Shown piece after piece: positions 7,978-16,836 of a stretch of 64,000 nucleotides of DNA; position 1 is the first letter of the stretch, and each line of letters starts with the position of its first letter. The position numbers and the translations under genes were made by a program. Below the pieces are notes generated by a model that searched no databases, was not told where the DNA came from, and saw only the letters and a program-made list of their open reading frames with translations. The stretch spans positions 2,993,501-3,057,500 of the forward strand of contig NZ_CP132543.1 in NCBI RefSeq assembly GCF_030845195.1. The letters are read 5' to 3'. This stretch comes from Sanyastnella coralliicola. GTDB lineage: Bacteria > Bacteroidota > Bacteroidia > Flavobacteriales_D > Sanyastnellaceae.

Positions 7978-8949
7978 ATGAAGAAAAAGGTCGCTGTATT
8001 AACCGGTGGGTTTTCCGGAGAAGCTGTCATCGCTGAGCGAAGCGCAGCTATGGTTATGAATAACATTGATCGGGATCGCTATGAACCGGTCTTGTACCGC
8101 ATTACCGAAAATGACTGGCACGCTGAATTGGGAGATCTGAAGCACCCCATCGATAAGAACGACTTCAGCGTGACTGCAGGCAATGAGACCTTTCATCCCG
8201 ACCTCGCTTTTGTCATGATCCATGGTGACCCAGGCGAAAACGGCATCCTCCAGGGTTACTTTGAATTGCTAGGATTGCCCTACACCACTGGTGATGTGTT
8301 AAACATGTCGATCACCTTTAGCAAGTCAGCAACAGTGCGTCAACTACGTCAGCTCGGCTACGCCGTGGCAAAAGGGGTCGTTTTGGAAAAAGGACAAGCC
8401 CATACTCCAACTCAGATTGTAGATGATCTCGGCCTACCGCTATTCGTTAAGCCAAATGAAGGCGGGTCGAGTATTGGGATGTCTAAAGTGAGCACGTTAG
8501 CGGAGTTGCAACCAGCTATTGATGGTGCATTTGAAGAAGATGACCAGGTACTCGTAGAGCAGTTTCTTGAAGGAAGAGAAGTGACCTGCGGGGTTATTCC
8601 TTGGGAAGGCGGATTGAAGGCTCTTCCTGCAACCGAAATCATCACAGGAAATGCGTTCTTCGACTTCGCGGCGAAGTACGAAGGTGAATCACAAGAGATC
8701 ACTCCCGCTGATGTTCCATCGGAGTGGATGACTTCGGTTCAAACCACCGCAATGAAGATCTACGGAGACCTTCACTGTGGCGGAATGATCCGAGTTGACT
8801 TCATGATTGTAGGTAACCAACCCCATGTAATCGAAGTCAACACCGTTCCAGGTTTTTCTGAGGCCTCTATCGTACCTCAGCAGGCAGCTGCCGTTGGTAT
8901 TTCAAAGACAGAGGTCATCTCTGCCTTGATTGAAAGTGCTTTGTCTTAA
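7978..8949 (+). CDS. ddl: D-alanine--D-alanine ligase
   Basis: ATP-grasp enzyme joining two D-alanines for peptidoglycan precursors. I start it at the ATG at 7978 (323 residues) because KKKVAVLTGGFSGE is the expected N-terminus; an in-frame upstream ATG adds 17 residues without family character. Visible hallmarks are the omega-loop region MIHGDPGENGILQGYFELLGLPYTTG, LFVKPNEGGSSIGMSKV, and the C-terminal metal site GMIRVDFM...IEVNTVPGF. The 3' end overlaps the convergent lipoprotein gene by 4 bases. mur genes are not adjacent. Confidence 0.94.
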   Translation: MKKKVAVLTGGFSGEAVIAERSAAMVMNNIDRDRYEPVLYRITENDWHAELGDLKHPIDKNDFSVTAGNETFHPDLAFVMIHGDPGENGILQGYFELLGLPYTTGDVLNMSITFSKSATVRQLRQLGYAVAKGVVLEKGQAHTPTQIVDDLGLPLFVKPNEGGSSIGMSKVSTLAELQPAIDGAFEEDDQVLVEQFLEGREVTCGVIPWEGGLKALPATEIITGNAFFDFAAKYEGESQEITPADVPSEWMTSVQTTAMKIYGDLHCGGMIRVDFMIVGNQPHVIEVNTVPGFSEASIVPQQAAAVGISKTEVISALIESALS

Positions 8950-9515
8950 TCGAGCTCTTGCGCCCAGAATGATCCTTCGATGTGCGTCTGTTGTCCGTTC
9001 AAAGTGAAGGTCGCGTCAATCTCTCCTACTACATCGTACACCCCATTCACGGTTGGCTTATCCAGTTCTAGGGTTACGGTTCCTGATGCGTTTTCATCGA
9101 AATCATCACAGAAAGGACAGTATAACTCAACAAAGGTGTCGTCCATATCAGAGGAGTATTCAAGTAGGAAAGGGAAGTTGTAGAGTCCGTGCTCTTCTTG
9201 AACCTCAGTGCTCCAGTCGGTATCCTGAACCATGTTGTAGCGAAGGAAGAAGGTGTTCCCATCGACAGAGATCCGCAACTGCTTCCAGAAATTGTAATTC
9301 AGCAGTTGTCCGCCGTCCCAACCAATCACCGTAGCACCGTTGAGCGAAGCCGTTGACCCATCTGGGTAAGTCACAGTGAAAGAGCTTCCTTCAGGTCCTG
9401 TTACTTGTCCTGTAGACGAGCCACTTCCCCCTCCGTAAGAGACGTTTTCTTCTTCTTTTTTACATCCCGCCATAACCAACGTCAAGGCGAATAGGATCAA
9501 TGCAAAATTCTTCAT
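8946..9515 (-). CDS. Hypothetical lipoprotein
   Basis: 189 residues. A lipoprotein signal peptide with lipobox VMAGC places the lipidated cysteine at residue 18. A Gly/Ser-rich linker (GGGSGSSTG) follows, then a beta-rich domain with SFTVTYPDGSTASLNG, and FCPFC-like residues near the middle (CPFCDDFD). Probably attached to the outer membrane. Similar small lipoproteins with unknown roles are common in Flavobacteriia. No motif gives a function. Confidence 0.75.
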   Translation of the reverse strand: MKNFALILFALTLVMAGCKKEEENVSYGGGSGSSTGQVTGPEGSSFTVTYPDGSTASLNGATVIGWDGGQLLNYNFWKQLRISVDGNTFFLRYNMVQDTDWSTEVQEEHGLYNFPFLLEYSSDMDDTFVELYCPFCDDFDENASGTVTLELDKPTVNGVYDVVGEIDATFTLNGQQTHIEGSFWAQELD

Positions 9516-9595
9516 CGGTTTTAATTTTCGACGAAGGTGAAGGTTCAGCTTGAGTGGGTGAAGTGGGATTGAGTGGTTGGTGGGTTTGAACGAGC

Positions 9596-9662
9596 AGTTG
9601 GCTCGCAGGCTCGCCAGGCCTATGGCTTAAGGCGTAAGGCTTAAGTTCTGTTTACTGCTTAC
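9596..9662. repeat. Short-unit intergenic repeat
   Basis: The 143-base gap between the lipoprotein and the next gene contains GGCTCGCAGGCTCGCC, a GGCTTAAGGCGTAAGGC stretch and a TTACTGCTTACTGCC stretch. The same unit types recur at 42.1, 42.7, 44.8, 56.8 and 58.8 kb. Confidence 0.6.
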
Positions 9663-10330
9663 TGCCTACCGCTTACAGTGATCCCTGCGATATGGGTGTA
9701 CATTACCAGCGGAACCAACAGACCAGGTAAGAGGATGAATGGGAAATAGAGGACTGCTCTGTTTGGCTGATCAAAGGCGAATTGTTGGACAGGTAGTGGG
9801 GCAGATAGCGTTGCGTTGACAAATATGAAAGTGACGAATGCGAGTCCGATGGCGTTCCAGAGGCGGAGGGCTTTGGGGCCGACTTTGTTCTTCCAAACTA
9901 GGTAAGCCATGATGGGTGCTGAGAGTCCGATCAGGATATCGAAGTTTCTGCCTTCGAAGGTCATGAGTTCGGGAACCCATTCGGCGATAGCCAGTTGAAA
10001 CAACACCAACTCAACCAGAATGCGGACAGAATGCAAGGCGGTGCTATAAACAGGGTTCACTTCTGTGACCATGAACGACCTTGTTCTCTTCGAAATAGCG
10101 CTGAAGACAAAGAGGAACATTGGTGCCATCAAGAAGACGACGCGCGGAGGCATGGCGGTTTCATTGGTGTAGAAACCTGTGGCTGAGACGATGGTTTGGA
10201 CGAACAACCAGAGGTAGAGCACGATTCGCGCTTTCATTGGAGTACCGTGGGCTTTGAAGAAGACTTGAAGGGTGACCACAACCATGGCCAAAAATCCTAT
10301 TTGCATCCAACTTTCAACGCCTGGTAACAT
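9659..10330 (-). CDS. Polytopic membrane protein of unknown function
   Basis: 223 residues with about six hydrophobic segments (near 10-25, 36-52, 63-80, 100-118, 130-147, 155-173, 190-210). No charged catalytic motif or known signature is recognised. The ATG at 10330 directly abuts the ruvC stop, so it is the downstream gene of a ruvC operon. Neighbour location gives no firm hint at function, because ruvC partners vary among Bacteroidota. Confidence 0.7.
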   Translation of the reverse strand: MLPGVESWMQIGFLAMVVVTLQVFFKAHGTPMKARIVLYLWLFVQTIVSATGFYTNETAMPPRVVFLMAPMFLFVFSAISKRTRSFMVTEVNPVYSTALHSVRILVELVLFQLAIAEWVPELMTFEGRNFDILIGLSAPIMAYLVWKNKVGPKALRLWNAIGLAFVTFIFVNATLSAPLPVQQFAFDQPNRAVLYFPFILLPGLLVPLVMYTHIAGITVSGRQ

Positions 10331-10930
10331 CTACTTTGATTTTTTGGTTCGGCTTGGATTGTCTTTGATGTAAGCTTTCCAGCCGCTATAGCTTTTACCT
10401 AATTGAGGAGAGCTGCTCTGGAAATGATGACACAACGCAGCTGCTAGTCCGTCAGTAGCATCAAGCTCCTTGGGGAGATTCTCTTTCGGAATCTTCAATA
10501 CAGAACACAGCATGGCAGCTACCTGCTCCTTGCTAGCCGCACCATTACCGGTGATGGCCTGTTTGATCTTCCGTGGGGCATATTCCGTCACTGGAATTTG
10601 GCGACTTAAGGCCGCCGCCAACGCTACTCCTTGCGCTCTTCCCAGCTTCAGCATGGATTGGACGTTTTGTCCGAAAAACGGTGCTTCTGCCGCTACCTCA
10701 TCCGGATGAAATTCGTCGATCAGCGAAACACAACGATCAAAGATACGCTGCAACTTCAAGGCGTGATCATCGATCTTAGATAGTCGAATCACCCCCATCG
10801 TTAGCAGTTCAGGCTTCTTCCCTACCACGCGGATCATGCCGTATCCCATGATCGTGGTTCCCGGGTCAATGCCCATAATTATCTTTTCAGGTTGCAAAGA
10901 GGTACTTTTGATACGATCAAAGTTAACCAA
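10331..10930 (-). CDS. ruvC: Holliday junction resolvase RuvC
   Basis: Endonuclease that cuts Holliday junctions resolved with RuvAB. The RNase H-like fold starts with [15 protein letters not shown] and carries the first catalytic Asp; [20 protein letters not shown] and the late acidic residues in [13 protein letters not shown] complete the active site. The longest frame begins at an ATG at 10930 (199 residues) and overlaps the divergent 10892 frame. A TTG at 10897 or the ATG at 10876 are alternatives; the TTG keeps the KII strand in front of GIDPG. A TAACTTTG box (10918-10925, minus) fits a start at 10897 or 10876. Confidence 0.92.
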   Translation of the reverse strand: MVNFDRIKSTSLQPEKIIMGIDPGTTIMGYGMIRVVGKKPELLTMGVIRLSKIDDHALKLQRIFDRCVSLIDEFHPDEVAAEAPFFGQNVQSMLKLGRAQGVALAAALSRQIPVTEYAPRKIKQAITGNGAASKEQVAAMLCSVLKIPKENLPKELDATDGLAAALCHHFQSSSPQLGKSYSGWKAYIKDNPSRTKKSK

Positions 10931-11881
10931 TTGACCAAAGGATCACCTTACCTCTTTCGGCTCTTTCAACTGATTGTCTTGTCACTGGCGGCGTACTTCC
11001 TTTACGACCGCCTGAAGGGTCAATTGTCGTTTGATGATTTGCGCTTACGCGGAACGCCCGCTGCGCTGGCTTTGGCGATTGCTTTGATGCCATTAAACTG
11101 GGGACTCGAAGCCTTTAAATGGAAGCGTCTCACCAAAGATTTCGCGGCTCTTTCGCTAGGAAAATCATTCAAAAGTGTGTGGATCGGCACCTTCTACACC
11201 CTCTTCACCCCCAACCGAATTGGCGACGGTGCAGGTCGGATGCATTTAATTCCAAAAGGCAATAAAACGCGATCTACCTGGGCCTTTTTAAATGGCAGTG
11301 TTGCTCAAACCTTGACCACTTTGCTTTTTGGTTCGATTGCACTCGCTATCGCGGAATCGTTCATCACTGACAGCGAAATGGGCTGGTGGTCTACCGCTCA
11401 AATCATCGCCATTCCCGTGTGGATTCTGACTGTGATTGTACTTCTTCTTTATGTGGAACCAGGTTGGCTCCGCATCATCAAAGAACTCGTCAAAGAAGGC
11501 ACATGGGTGGGTCAACGCGTAGCAACCCTCCAAGCCTATACCCGAAGACAAAACGCATGGACTCTCCTACTCTCGGTCGTGAGATACGCCACCTTCACCT
11601 TTCAGTTTGTCTTGGTTTTTGAAGCATTCGGGTTCCAAGGAGAAACCTATGAGCTTGTTGCGAGGATATCTCTCGTTTATTTGGCCACGACGATTATCCC
11701 AACTGTCGCCCTGGCTGAATTAGGTATTCGTGAATCCATGGCAATCCTGATGATACCCGCTGTAGGCATTCCTCCAGAAATATGTTTCTCGGTCACCTTG
11801 ATTGTTTGGTTCATCAACGTCCTTACTCCAGCCTTAATCGGAGCAATCTTCTTCTCGCAACTTAAATCTGCACAAGAATGA
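10892..11881 (+). CDS. Lysylphosphatidylglycerol synthase-like transmembrane protein (UPF0104/MprF N-domain type)
   Basis: 329 residues in the longest frame; about eight membrane segments and no soluble transferase domain. The arrangement and the conserved [14 protein letters not shown] near residue 107 and the late [18 protein letters not shown] resemble the flippase-like domain of MprF and stand-alone proteins of that family. The gene overlaps the next by ATGA (11878-11881), which ties it to a family 2 glycosyltransferase. A role in moving or positioning a lipid-linked product is an inference. The true start may be TTG 10931 (see the promoter at 10900). One exact dispersed word (11344) and one near copy (11042) lie inside. 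Confidence 0.8.
   Translation: MQRGTFDTIKVNQLTKGSPYLFRLFQLIVLSLAAYFLYDRLKGQLSFDDLRLRGTPAALALAIALMPLNWGLEAFKWKRLTKDFAALSLGKSFKSVWIGTFYTLFTPNRIGDGAGRMHLIPKGNKTRSTWAFLNGSVAQTLTTLLFGSIALAIAESFITDSEMGWWSTAQIIAIPVWILTVIVLLLYVEPGWLRIIKELVKEGTWVGQRVATLQAYTRRQNAWTLLLSVVRYATFTFQFVLVFEAFGFQGETYELVARISLVYLATTIIPTVALAELGIRESMAILMIPAVGIPPEICFSVTLIVWFINVLTPALIGAIFFSQLKSAQE
10900..10907 (+). promoter_or_regulatory. -7 box facing right (TACTTTTG)
   Basis: Perfect TAnnTTTG on the plus strand. It would start a transcript near 10912-10914 for the membrane protein gene and would favour its TTG start at 10931 over the ATG at 10892. Confidence 0.35.
10918..10925 (-). promoter_or_regulatory. -7 box facing left, ruvC (TAACTTTG)
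   Basis: Perfect TAnnTTTG on the minus strand, overlapping the reach of the plus-strand box at 10900-10907. The two promoters would fire towards and past each other. Confidence 0.35.
11042..11054 (-). repeat. Near copy of the dispersed word (one mismatch)
   Basis: Reads TTCCGCGTAAGCG on the minus strand: one change from TTCCGCGNTAGCG, at the same position as the near copy at 23031. Confidence 0.4.
11344..11356 (-). repeat. Dispersed word TTCCGCGATAGCG, copy 4
   Basis: Exact copy inside the LPG-synthase-like gene, read as Ala-Ile-Ala-Glu. Confidence 0.85.
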
Positions 11882-12951
11882 TGTTCTGGATTCTCATGGT
11901 TTGTCTGCTAATTGGCCTTTACGCCATGGTTGTGATTTGGATGTCGATCTGGCCCAATGAAAAGACCCGCTACAATGCAGATCGCGTGAAGCCAGTTTCG
12001 GTCGTTATCCCCTGCAAAAACGAGGCACAGAACTTGACTCGACTCCTTCCTCTCCTCGTCAATAAAGGGGCTGAGATTATTGTGGTTGATGATCATAGTG
12101 ATGATGGTACTTTCGCTAGCGCGGAATCGCTCAGAGTGAAAGCCATCAAAAACCACGGAAGAGGAAAGAAGGCCGCAATTAAGTCTGGCATTGAATCCGC
12201 CGAAGGCGAGATTATTCTCACCCTAGATGCAGACATCTTCATCTCCGAGAACTGGCTACAACTAGCCATTCAAGAGATCCAACAACAATCAGCAGCCTGT
12301 TATATCATCCCGGTTTTGATTAAGCCACTGGCTTTTCGTCCGTTCAAACTCCTAGGCAATCTCATCGAGATCTTTGACAGCATTGACATGCTCGGTCTCG
12401 CCAACACAACCCGTGCCTTTGCCAGCATCCAACACCCGATCATGGCCAACGGCGCTGCGTTAGCATTCACCAAAGACCTTTACAACGCCGCAGAAGCTCA
12501 CCTCCGAACCGACATTGCCAGCGGTGATGACACCTTCCTTGTCCAGTATGCAGCCTTGAACAAACAACCCGTGGTCTATCTCCACAACCAAGATCTTCAG
12601 GTAGGTGTCCGTTCAGAACGAAACCTAGGCCGATTCCTAAAACAACGTATTCGTTGGGGACAAAAAACGAGCGCATATCCAAGTTGGCGTGCGAAAGGTT
12701 TAGCTTGGTTGATCTTCCTAACCAACCTCGTCACCATTCCTCTTCTCTATCAAGGGCTCATCGAATTTGAGCGTTGGGCTTTAATGGCCTTATTCTGTCG
12801 ATTTGCAATAGACTTGACCTTCCTAATATCGGGTGTGGTTCGCTATAGAAAATGGCAACTACTGCTTTGGTATGGGATGCTCCTCTTCTATCCATTCTAC
12901 ATCGTCATCACCGCCCTTGCAGGATTTGTTTATCGTCCGAAATGGAAATAA
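11878..12951 (+). CDS. Family 2 glycosyltransferase, membrane-anchored
   Basis: 357 residues. One N-terminal membrane segment, then a GT-A fold: VSVVIPCKNEAQNLTRLL (about 42-59), IIVVDDHSDDGTF (nucleotide-sugar binding), and the DxD-like LTLDADIF (metal/UDP). The acceptor-side IRWGQK and two or three C-terminal membrane helices follow. It probably adds a sugar to a lipid or wall precursor at the inner membrane. It starts inside the stop of the LPG-synthase-like gene (ATGA overlap). Dispersed word copy at 12114, read as Ala-Ser-Ala-Glu. Confidence 0.87.
   Translation: MMFWILMVCLLIGLYAMVVIWMSIWPNEKTRYNADRVKPVSVVIPCKNEAQNLTRLLPLLVNKGAEIIVVDDHSDDGTFASAESLRVKAIKNHGRGKKAAIKSGIESAEGEIILTLDADIFISENWLQLAIQEIQQQSAACYIIPVLIKPLAFRPFKLLGNLIEIFDSIDMLGLANTTRAFASIQHPIMANGAALAFTKDLYNAAEAHLRTDIASGDDTFLVQYAALNKQPVVYLHNQDLQVGVRSERNLGRFLKQRIRWGQKTSAYPSWRAKGLAWLIFLTNLVTIPLLYQGLIEFERWALMALFCRFAIDLTFLISGVVRYRKWQLLLWYGMLLFYPFYIVITALAGFVYRPKWK
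12114..12126 (-). repeat. Dispersed word TTCCGCGCTAGCG, copy 5
   Basis: Exact copy inside the glycosyltransferase gene, read as Ala-Ser-Ala-Glu. Confidence 0.85.
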
Positions 12952-12963
12952 ACACGAACCCCT

Positions 12964-12971
12964 TACCTTCG
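12964..12971 (+). promoter_or_regulatory. -7 box of the ABC permease gene (TACCTTCG)
   Basis: TAnnTTCG variant, 4 bases before the GTG start at 12976. Same spacing as for 4358, 4958 and 4252. Confidence 0.4.
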
Positions 12972-12975
12972 AATC

Positions 12976-14007
12976 GTGAACCCAAGAAAGGAGAAATGGC
13001 AACGCTTTAAGCAGAATCGTCCCGCCCTAGCGGGAGCGGTCTTCATCATCATGATGATTGTTGTCGCCATTGGTGGTCCTTTTTTACGTCCTGACCCTAC
13101 CCCAGACGCTAACAGCCAAGAGCTCTCGATCTCACGTCAAAAACCAGGATTCACGGTGACTATGCTTCGCACGCCACAAACCGTCGACAACCCCGGCATC
13201 TTCACATCCCTCTGGGAAGGTGGATACGCCAGAGACTATGCTCAACGTCCGGTTTCAGAGTACAACGCACAAGGCTTCACCCCATTCAACGAAGAACAAG
13301 TTCAAACCATCCCTACCGATGCTGAATTTGTAGAAGAAACCTTCCTTCTTGGAACAGACAAGTATGGAAGAGACTTATTAAGTCGCTTAATGGCGGGCAC
13401 GTCCATTTCATTAAGTGTCGGTTTCATCGCGGTCTTAATCTCCTTACTCATTGGCGTCTTACTTGGTGCCCTCGCTGGTTATTTCGGAGGTCGCATTGAC
13501 GCGCTGATTTCGTGGTTGATCAATGTGATCTGGAGCATCCCTACCCTGCTTATGGTGATCGCCATCACCTTGGCCTTTGGAAAAGGGTTCTGGCAGGTAT
13601 TCATCGCTGTGGGTTTAACCATGTGGGTTGAAGTAGCACGTATTGTACGCGGTCAATTCCTCAGCATCCGAGAGAAGGAATACGTAGAGGCAGCCCGTGC
13701 TTTGGGCTATGGTCACTGGCGCATCATTCGAAAGCACATCTTACCCAATGCATGGGGACCAGTGATTGTGATTAGCGCCGCGAATTTCGCCAGTGCGATT
13801 CTGATTGAAGCAGGTCTAAGCTTCTTGGGTATCGGTGCTCAAATTCCCACACCGAGCTGGGGGAACATGATCAAGGAGCACTATAGTATGATCACTACTG
13901 ACTTGGCTTATTTGGCCATTCTCCCTGGTGTGATGATCATGTTGCTCGTATTGAGCTTTATGATGGTTGGAAACGGCCTCCGCGACGCCCTCGACGTGCG
14001 TTCGTAA
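12976..14007 (+). CDS. ABC transporter permease, DppC/OppC type
   Basis: 343 residues from a GTG start. An N-terminal OppC-like segment with one membrane helix is followed by a periplasmic insert of about 100 residues, FLLGTDKYGRDLLSRLMAGT, five more helices and the EAA loop EYVEAARALGYGHWRIIRKHILPNAWGP that contacts the ATPase. C-terminal GLSFLGIGAQIPTPSWG is typical of DppC. No partner permease, ATPase or binding protein is in the window, as is common in Bacteroidota where these genes are scattered. Substrate probably a peptide, but not established. Confidence 0.9.
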   Translation: MNPRKEKWQRFKQNRPALAGAVFIIMMIVVAIGGPFLRPDPTPDANSQELSISRQKPGFTVTMLRTPQTVDNPGIFTSLWEGGYARDYAQRPVSEYNAQGFTPFNEEQVQTIPTDAEFVEETFLLGTDKYGRDLLSRLMAGTSISLSVGFIAVLISLLIGVLLGALAGYFGGRIDALISWLINVIWSIPTLLMVIAITLAFGKGFWQVFIAVGLTMWVEVARIVRGQFLSIREKEYVEAARALGYGHWRIIRKHILPNAWGPVIVISAANFASAILIEAGLSFLGIGAQIPTPSWGNMIKEHYSMITTDLAYLAILPGVMIMLLVLSFMMVGNGLRDALDVRS

Positions 14008-14146
14008 AGTTTTGTCCGACGTCTATAAAAACACCATTGACAAGCCAAAATAAAGGGTTCATCTTCGGGATGTCGTAGGCGAAGAAACGTCTTATGCTAC
14101 GGCGGCAAAGTTTAGTTCAGCGACTATAAAGTTGCTATTGACAAGT
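14006..14146. repeat. Diverged 39-bp direct repeat
   Basis: Copies at 14006-14044 and 14108-14146 share about 29 of 39 positions, including ends AAAGTTT and ATTGACAAG. They begin at the permease stop and lie in the gap before the convergent T9SS gene. Nothing else is seen in this 222-base gap. Confidence 0.5.
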
Positions 14147-14229
14147 TCCCCGAACCGCCCGAACTTCGACCTCGGCCGGAGTGAAGGTGGGGGAGGGAGG
14201 GCCCGCAGGGCAAAGTGTGTTGGAAGTTC

Positions 14230-16836
14230 TTATTTCTGGATCACGACACGTTTCGCCACTTGCATCTCACTCAATGTCAACACATAAACCCCATCTCCCA
14301 ACCCCGAAACATCAATCACACTCTGTCCATTCACCAACTGCCCATTCAACACAAGTCGTCCGGACAAGTCAAATAAAGTGAAAGCACTGTTCACCCCTTC
14401 CGCGCTAGCGATAGTCAACATACCTGAAGTAGGGTTGGGGTAAACCTCAAACGATTCGAACTCGATTTCGTCAGTCTCAACATTCAATGGATTTTGCTCC
14501 CATTCGCAATCAAAGCTCTGCATATCGAACCAATCTCTGATAACCCCTACCCGTTCATCGAGATTCATGATTTCGCTCCAGAGTTCGTCTTCTTCCGGAA
14601 ATGCTGAGACGTAGGCAACATCCAAGCAGAGAGTTGAACCCGCATCAAAATTAAACGGAGCAATGGCTCCCAGCATCTGAAGGGCGCTTGGGTTATTTCC
14701 AGCTGAAATCTCACTCCAATCACCAGGTTCATTTTCCCAAGGGAAATTGGGATACATGATCGTTGTAGTTACATCCTGATTGACTCCTTCATCAAAACCG
14801 TTACCTCCGTAATATATCGGTTGATCATTCTTCCATACCCCATTGAGGTAACCGTAGAATTCTTCTTTTGTATTCGGTCTCCCATTTGCTGCAGAAGAGT
14901 TGCCATTAAATCTCATTGCAGTCCGAAGGTCACTATTTAGAAAACAAACACCTTGTGCCGGATGTCTGGTTTCCAATGCGAGGACAATATCACCTTCTGC
15001 CTGTTGATTATAACCGTAGTAATAACTCTTTTCAACTGAGGTTCCGACATAATCACTTGGACCATATTCTATCTCAATGTCGCTCATGACACCTACAATG
15101 AAGTCTGAGTAATTCCGATCTGATATATTCCTCAACTCCATGTGCGCGAAGGTGGTCAGTTGCAAATCGGGGTCAGGGGAATCAAAAGAGTAGAACTCGG
15201 TTATCACTTCCACACCTGCGTTCTGACCGGCCTCAACGTAGCGCTCATCATTGCTTATCTTAAACGCGCTTTGGTCTCCTCGAATCAAAGGATAATCGCC
15301 ATCCATCGGTTCGTACCACCCATCCCCGTCGACATCCTCAAACGGAAGCAAATGGGTTGATTCATTGAATTCAATTCTTCCGTTGCCAGGATAGGTTAGG
15401 ATGGAGTTGGAAGGAAAGTAACCCTCATCTTGATAGTGGTTCTGATGGTATTCAATTTCTTCTTTCGACAACAACCAAACACCAAAATATCTCCAAAGGT
15501 AATCGCGATCGTAGCTGTCTGATTTGGGGCCATAAGAAACGCGAACATCGCTAGAATCAGATAATTCTAAATAGATGGATGCTCCGACATAAGTCTCTTC
15601 TTCAGCTATTCCTCCATACCACAAGGCAGAAGAATACATCAAAAAGAAAGGATCTAATACTGACTGTTCCGGATCCCATGAATTCCAACTGGGGTCTTCT
15701 CCGTAAGATTTTTCAAATAAGATGGGTGAGTAATTGGCTCGCGCCGAAATCGTTTCATTTGATAATCGTGTGGCTATTTCACGATGCGGATCGTGCCGAT
15801 ATAAGAGCGAACGATATCTCATGAAGTCGTAGTCATTGTTCCCAACTCCGCCGAAATAGGTAACGCCATCTTTCTCTACGACATTCGTCAATTGGAAGTC
15901 TTCAAATCGCTCCCATTCCTCTCCGTCAAAAATATGACTAACGTCGATATTCAAGTCCGCAACAACGTACATTTTACCTCCTGCCACATCTATTTTAGAC
16001 CGACTAGAAAGCTGACTATAATCGTTGAAAATAGCTTCGAAATTTCCGTCTATCAATTGTGCAATCCCGAATAACGAATCTAGCGTACTGAGGTTGAGCA
16101 TGAAATCTCCCACCGCGTACAATTCATATTGAAACTGCCTTAAATCGCTTACGGTATTGTCTAATCCATTCCCTACTGCCACCCAATCAGAGTCTTGGAG
16201 TTTGGCGATATTATTTACCGCCTCTCCCATATTCGTGAATGCCCCACCTACGTATAGTTCTCCATTGAAGACTTCGATGCTGTACAAAACACTGTCACAG
16301 GGACTACCCACCTGCTCCCATTCTTCGTTGATCCACCGATAAACGGCATTTCCCTCCATCCCATTGAAGGTGTTGAAGTTACCTACGACATGAAGAATAT
16401 CGTCGAATAAGATCATATCGAAGACGTGAAGATCTGTATCCGCACCCAGGTCTTGCCAAGAATTTCCGTCGAAATGAAGTACATCACCTGATTCGTTGAA
16501 CCGACCACACACATATACTTCATCACCAACTGGGAGTATTTCGTTGGTTCGATCCGAACCCGGAATGTTCAAGGTAAAGGGACAATCAATGGGTAGGTAT
16601 TCATATCCATTCCATCTCCAAAGAGAAGCTTCATTGCCTTGATAAGACCCTGAAAACCGTCCTGCTATCCAGATATCTTCATCAACTACTTCTAGATCTC
16701 TAATTCTGGAGTATCCGGGACCATACTCCTCTTGATTTATGTCGGAACCAAGAGGAATCAAAGGAACAGCGCGCTGGGCAATTGAAAGAGAAGACATTAG
16801 GAGAACAGCACATAAAACCGCAACGTGTTTGCTCAT
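14230..16836 (-). CDS. T9SS-exported cell-surface protein with beta-propeller-like N-half, paralogue A
   Basis: 868 residues, signal peptide (about 1-20). The first third has repeated units of the form 'W..G..LYVGGAFTNMG..V.NIAKL..W..VG.GL', resembling beta-propeller blades. The middle contains DVDGDGWYEPMDGDYPLIRGDQ, a calcium-binding-like motif shared with the upstream paralogue. The last about 75 residues are a type A T9SS sorting domain: FEVYPNPTSG, then LFDLSGRLVL and DGVYVLTL. It should be exported across the outer membrane and processed. 4-base overlap with the upstream paralogue implies translational coupling. Function unknown. Dispersed word at 14398. Confidence 0.85.
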   Translation of the reverse strand: MSKHVAVLCAVLLMSSLSIAQRAVPLIPLGSDINQEEYGPGYSRIRDLEVVDEDIWIAGRFSGSYQGNEASLWRWNGYEYLPIDCPFTLNIPGSDRTNEILPVGDEVYVCGRFNESGDVLHFDGNSWQDLGADTDLHVFDMILFDDILHVVGNFNTFNGMEGNAVYRWINEEWEQVGSPCDSVLYSIEVFNGELYVGGAFTNMGEAVNNIAKLQDSDWVAVGNGLDNTVSDLRQFQYELYAVGDFMLNLSTLDSLFGIAQLIDGNFEAIFNDYSQLSSRSKIDVAGGKMYVVADLNIDVSHIFDGEEWERFEDFQLTNVVEKDGVTYFGGVGNNDYDFMRYRSLLYRHDPHREIATRLSNETISARANYSPILFEKSYGEDPSWNSWDPEQSVLDPFFLMYSSALWYGGIAEEETYVGASIYLELSDSSDVRVSYGPKSDSYDRDYLWRYFGVWLLSKEEIEYHQNHYQDEGYFPSNSILTYPGNGRIEFNESTHLLPFEDVDGDGWYEPMDGDYPLIRGDQSAFKISNDERYVEAGQNAGVEVITEFYSFDSPDPDLQLTTFAHMELRNISDRNYSDFIVGVMSDIEIEYGPSDYVGTSVEKSYYYGYNQQAEGDIVLALETRHPAQGVCFLNSDLRTAMRFNGNSSAANGRPNTKEEFYGYLNGVWKNDQPIYYGGNGFDEGVNQDVTTTIMYPNFPWENEPGDWSEISAGNNPSALQMLGAIAPFNFDAGSTLCLDVAYVSAFPEEDELWSEIMNLDERVGVIRDWFDMQSFDCEWEQNPLNVETDEIEFESFEVYPNPTSGMLTIASAEGVNSAFTLFDLSGRLVLNGQLVNGQSVIDVSGLGDGVYVLTLSEMQVAKRVVIQK
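14398..14410 (+). repeat. Dispersed word TTCCGCGCTAGCG, copy 6
   Basis: Exact copy in paralogue A, within the sorting domain, read as Ala-Ser-Ala-Glu. Paralogue B carries a copy at the equivalent place (17010). Confidence 0.85.
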
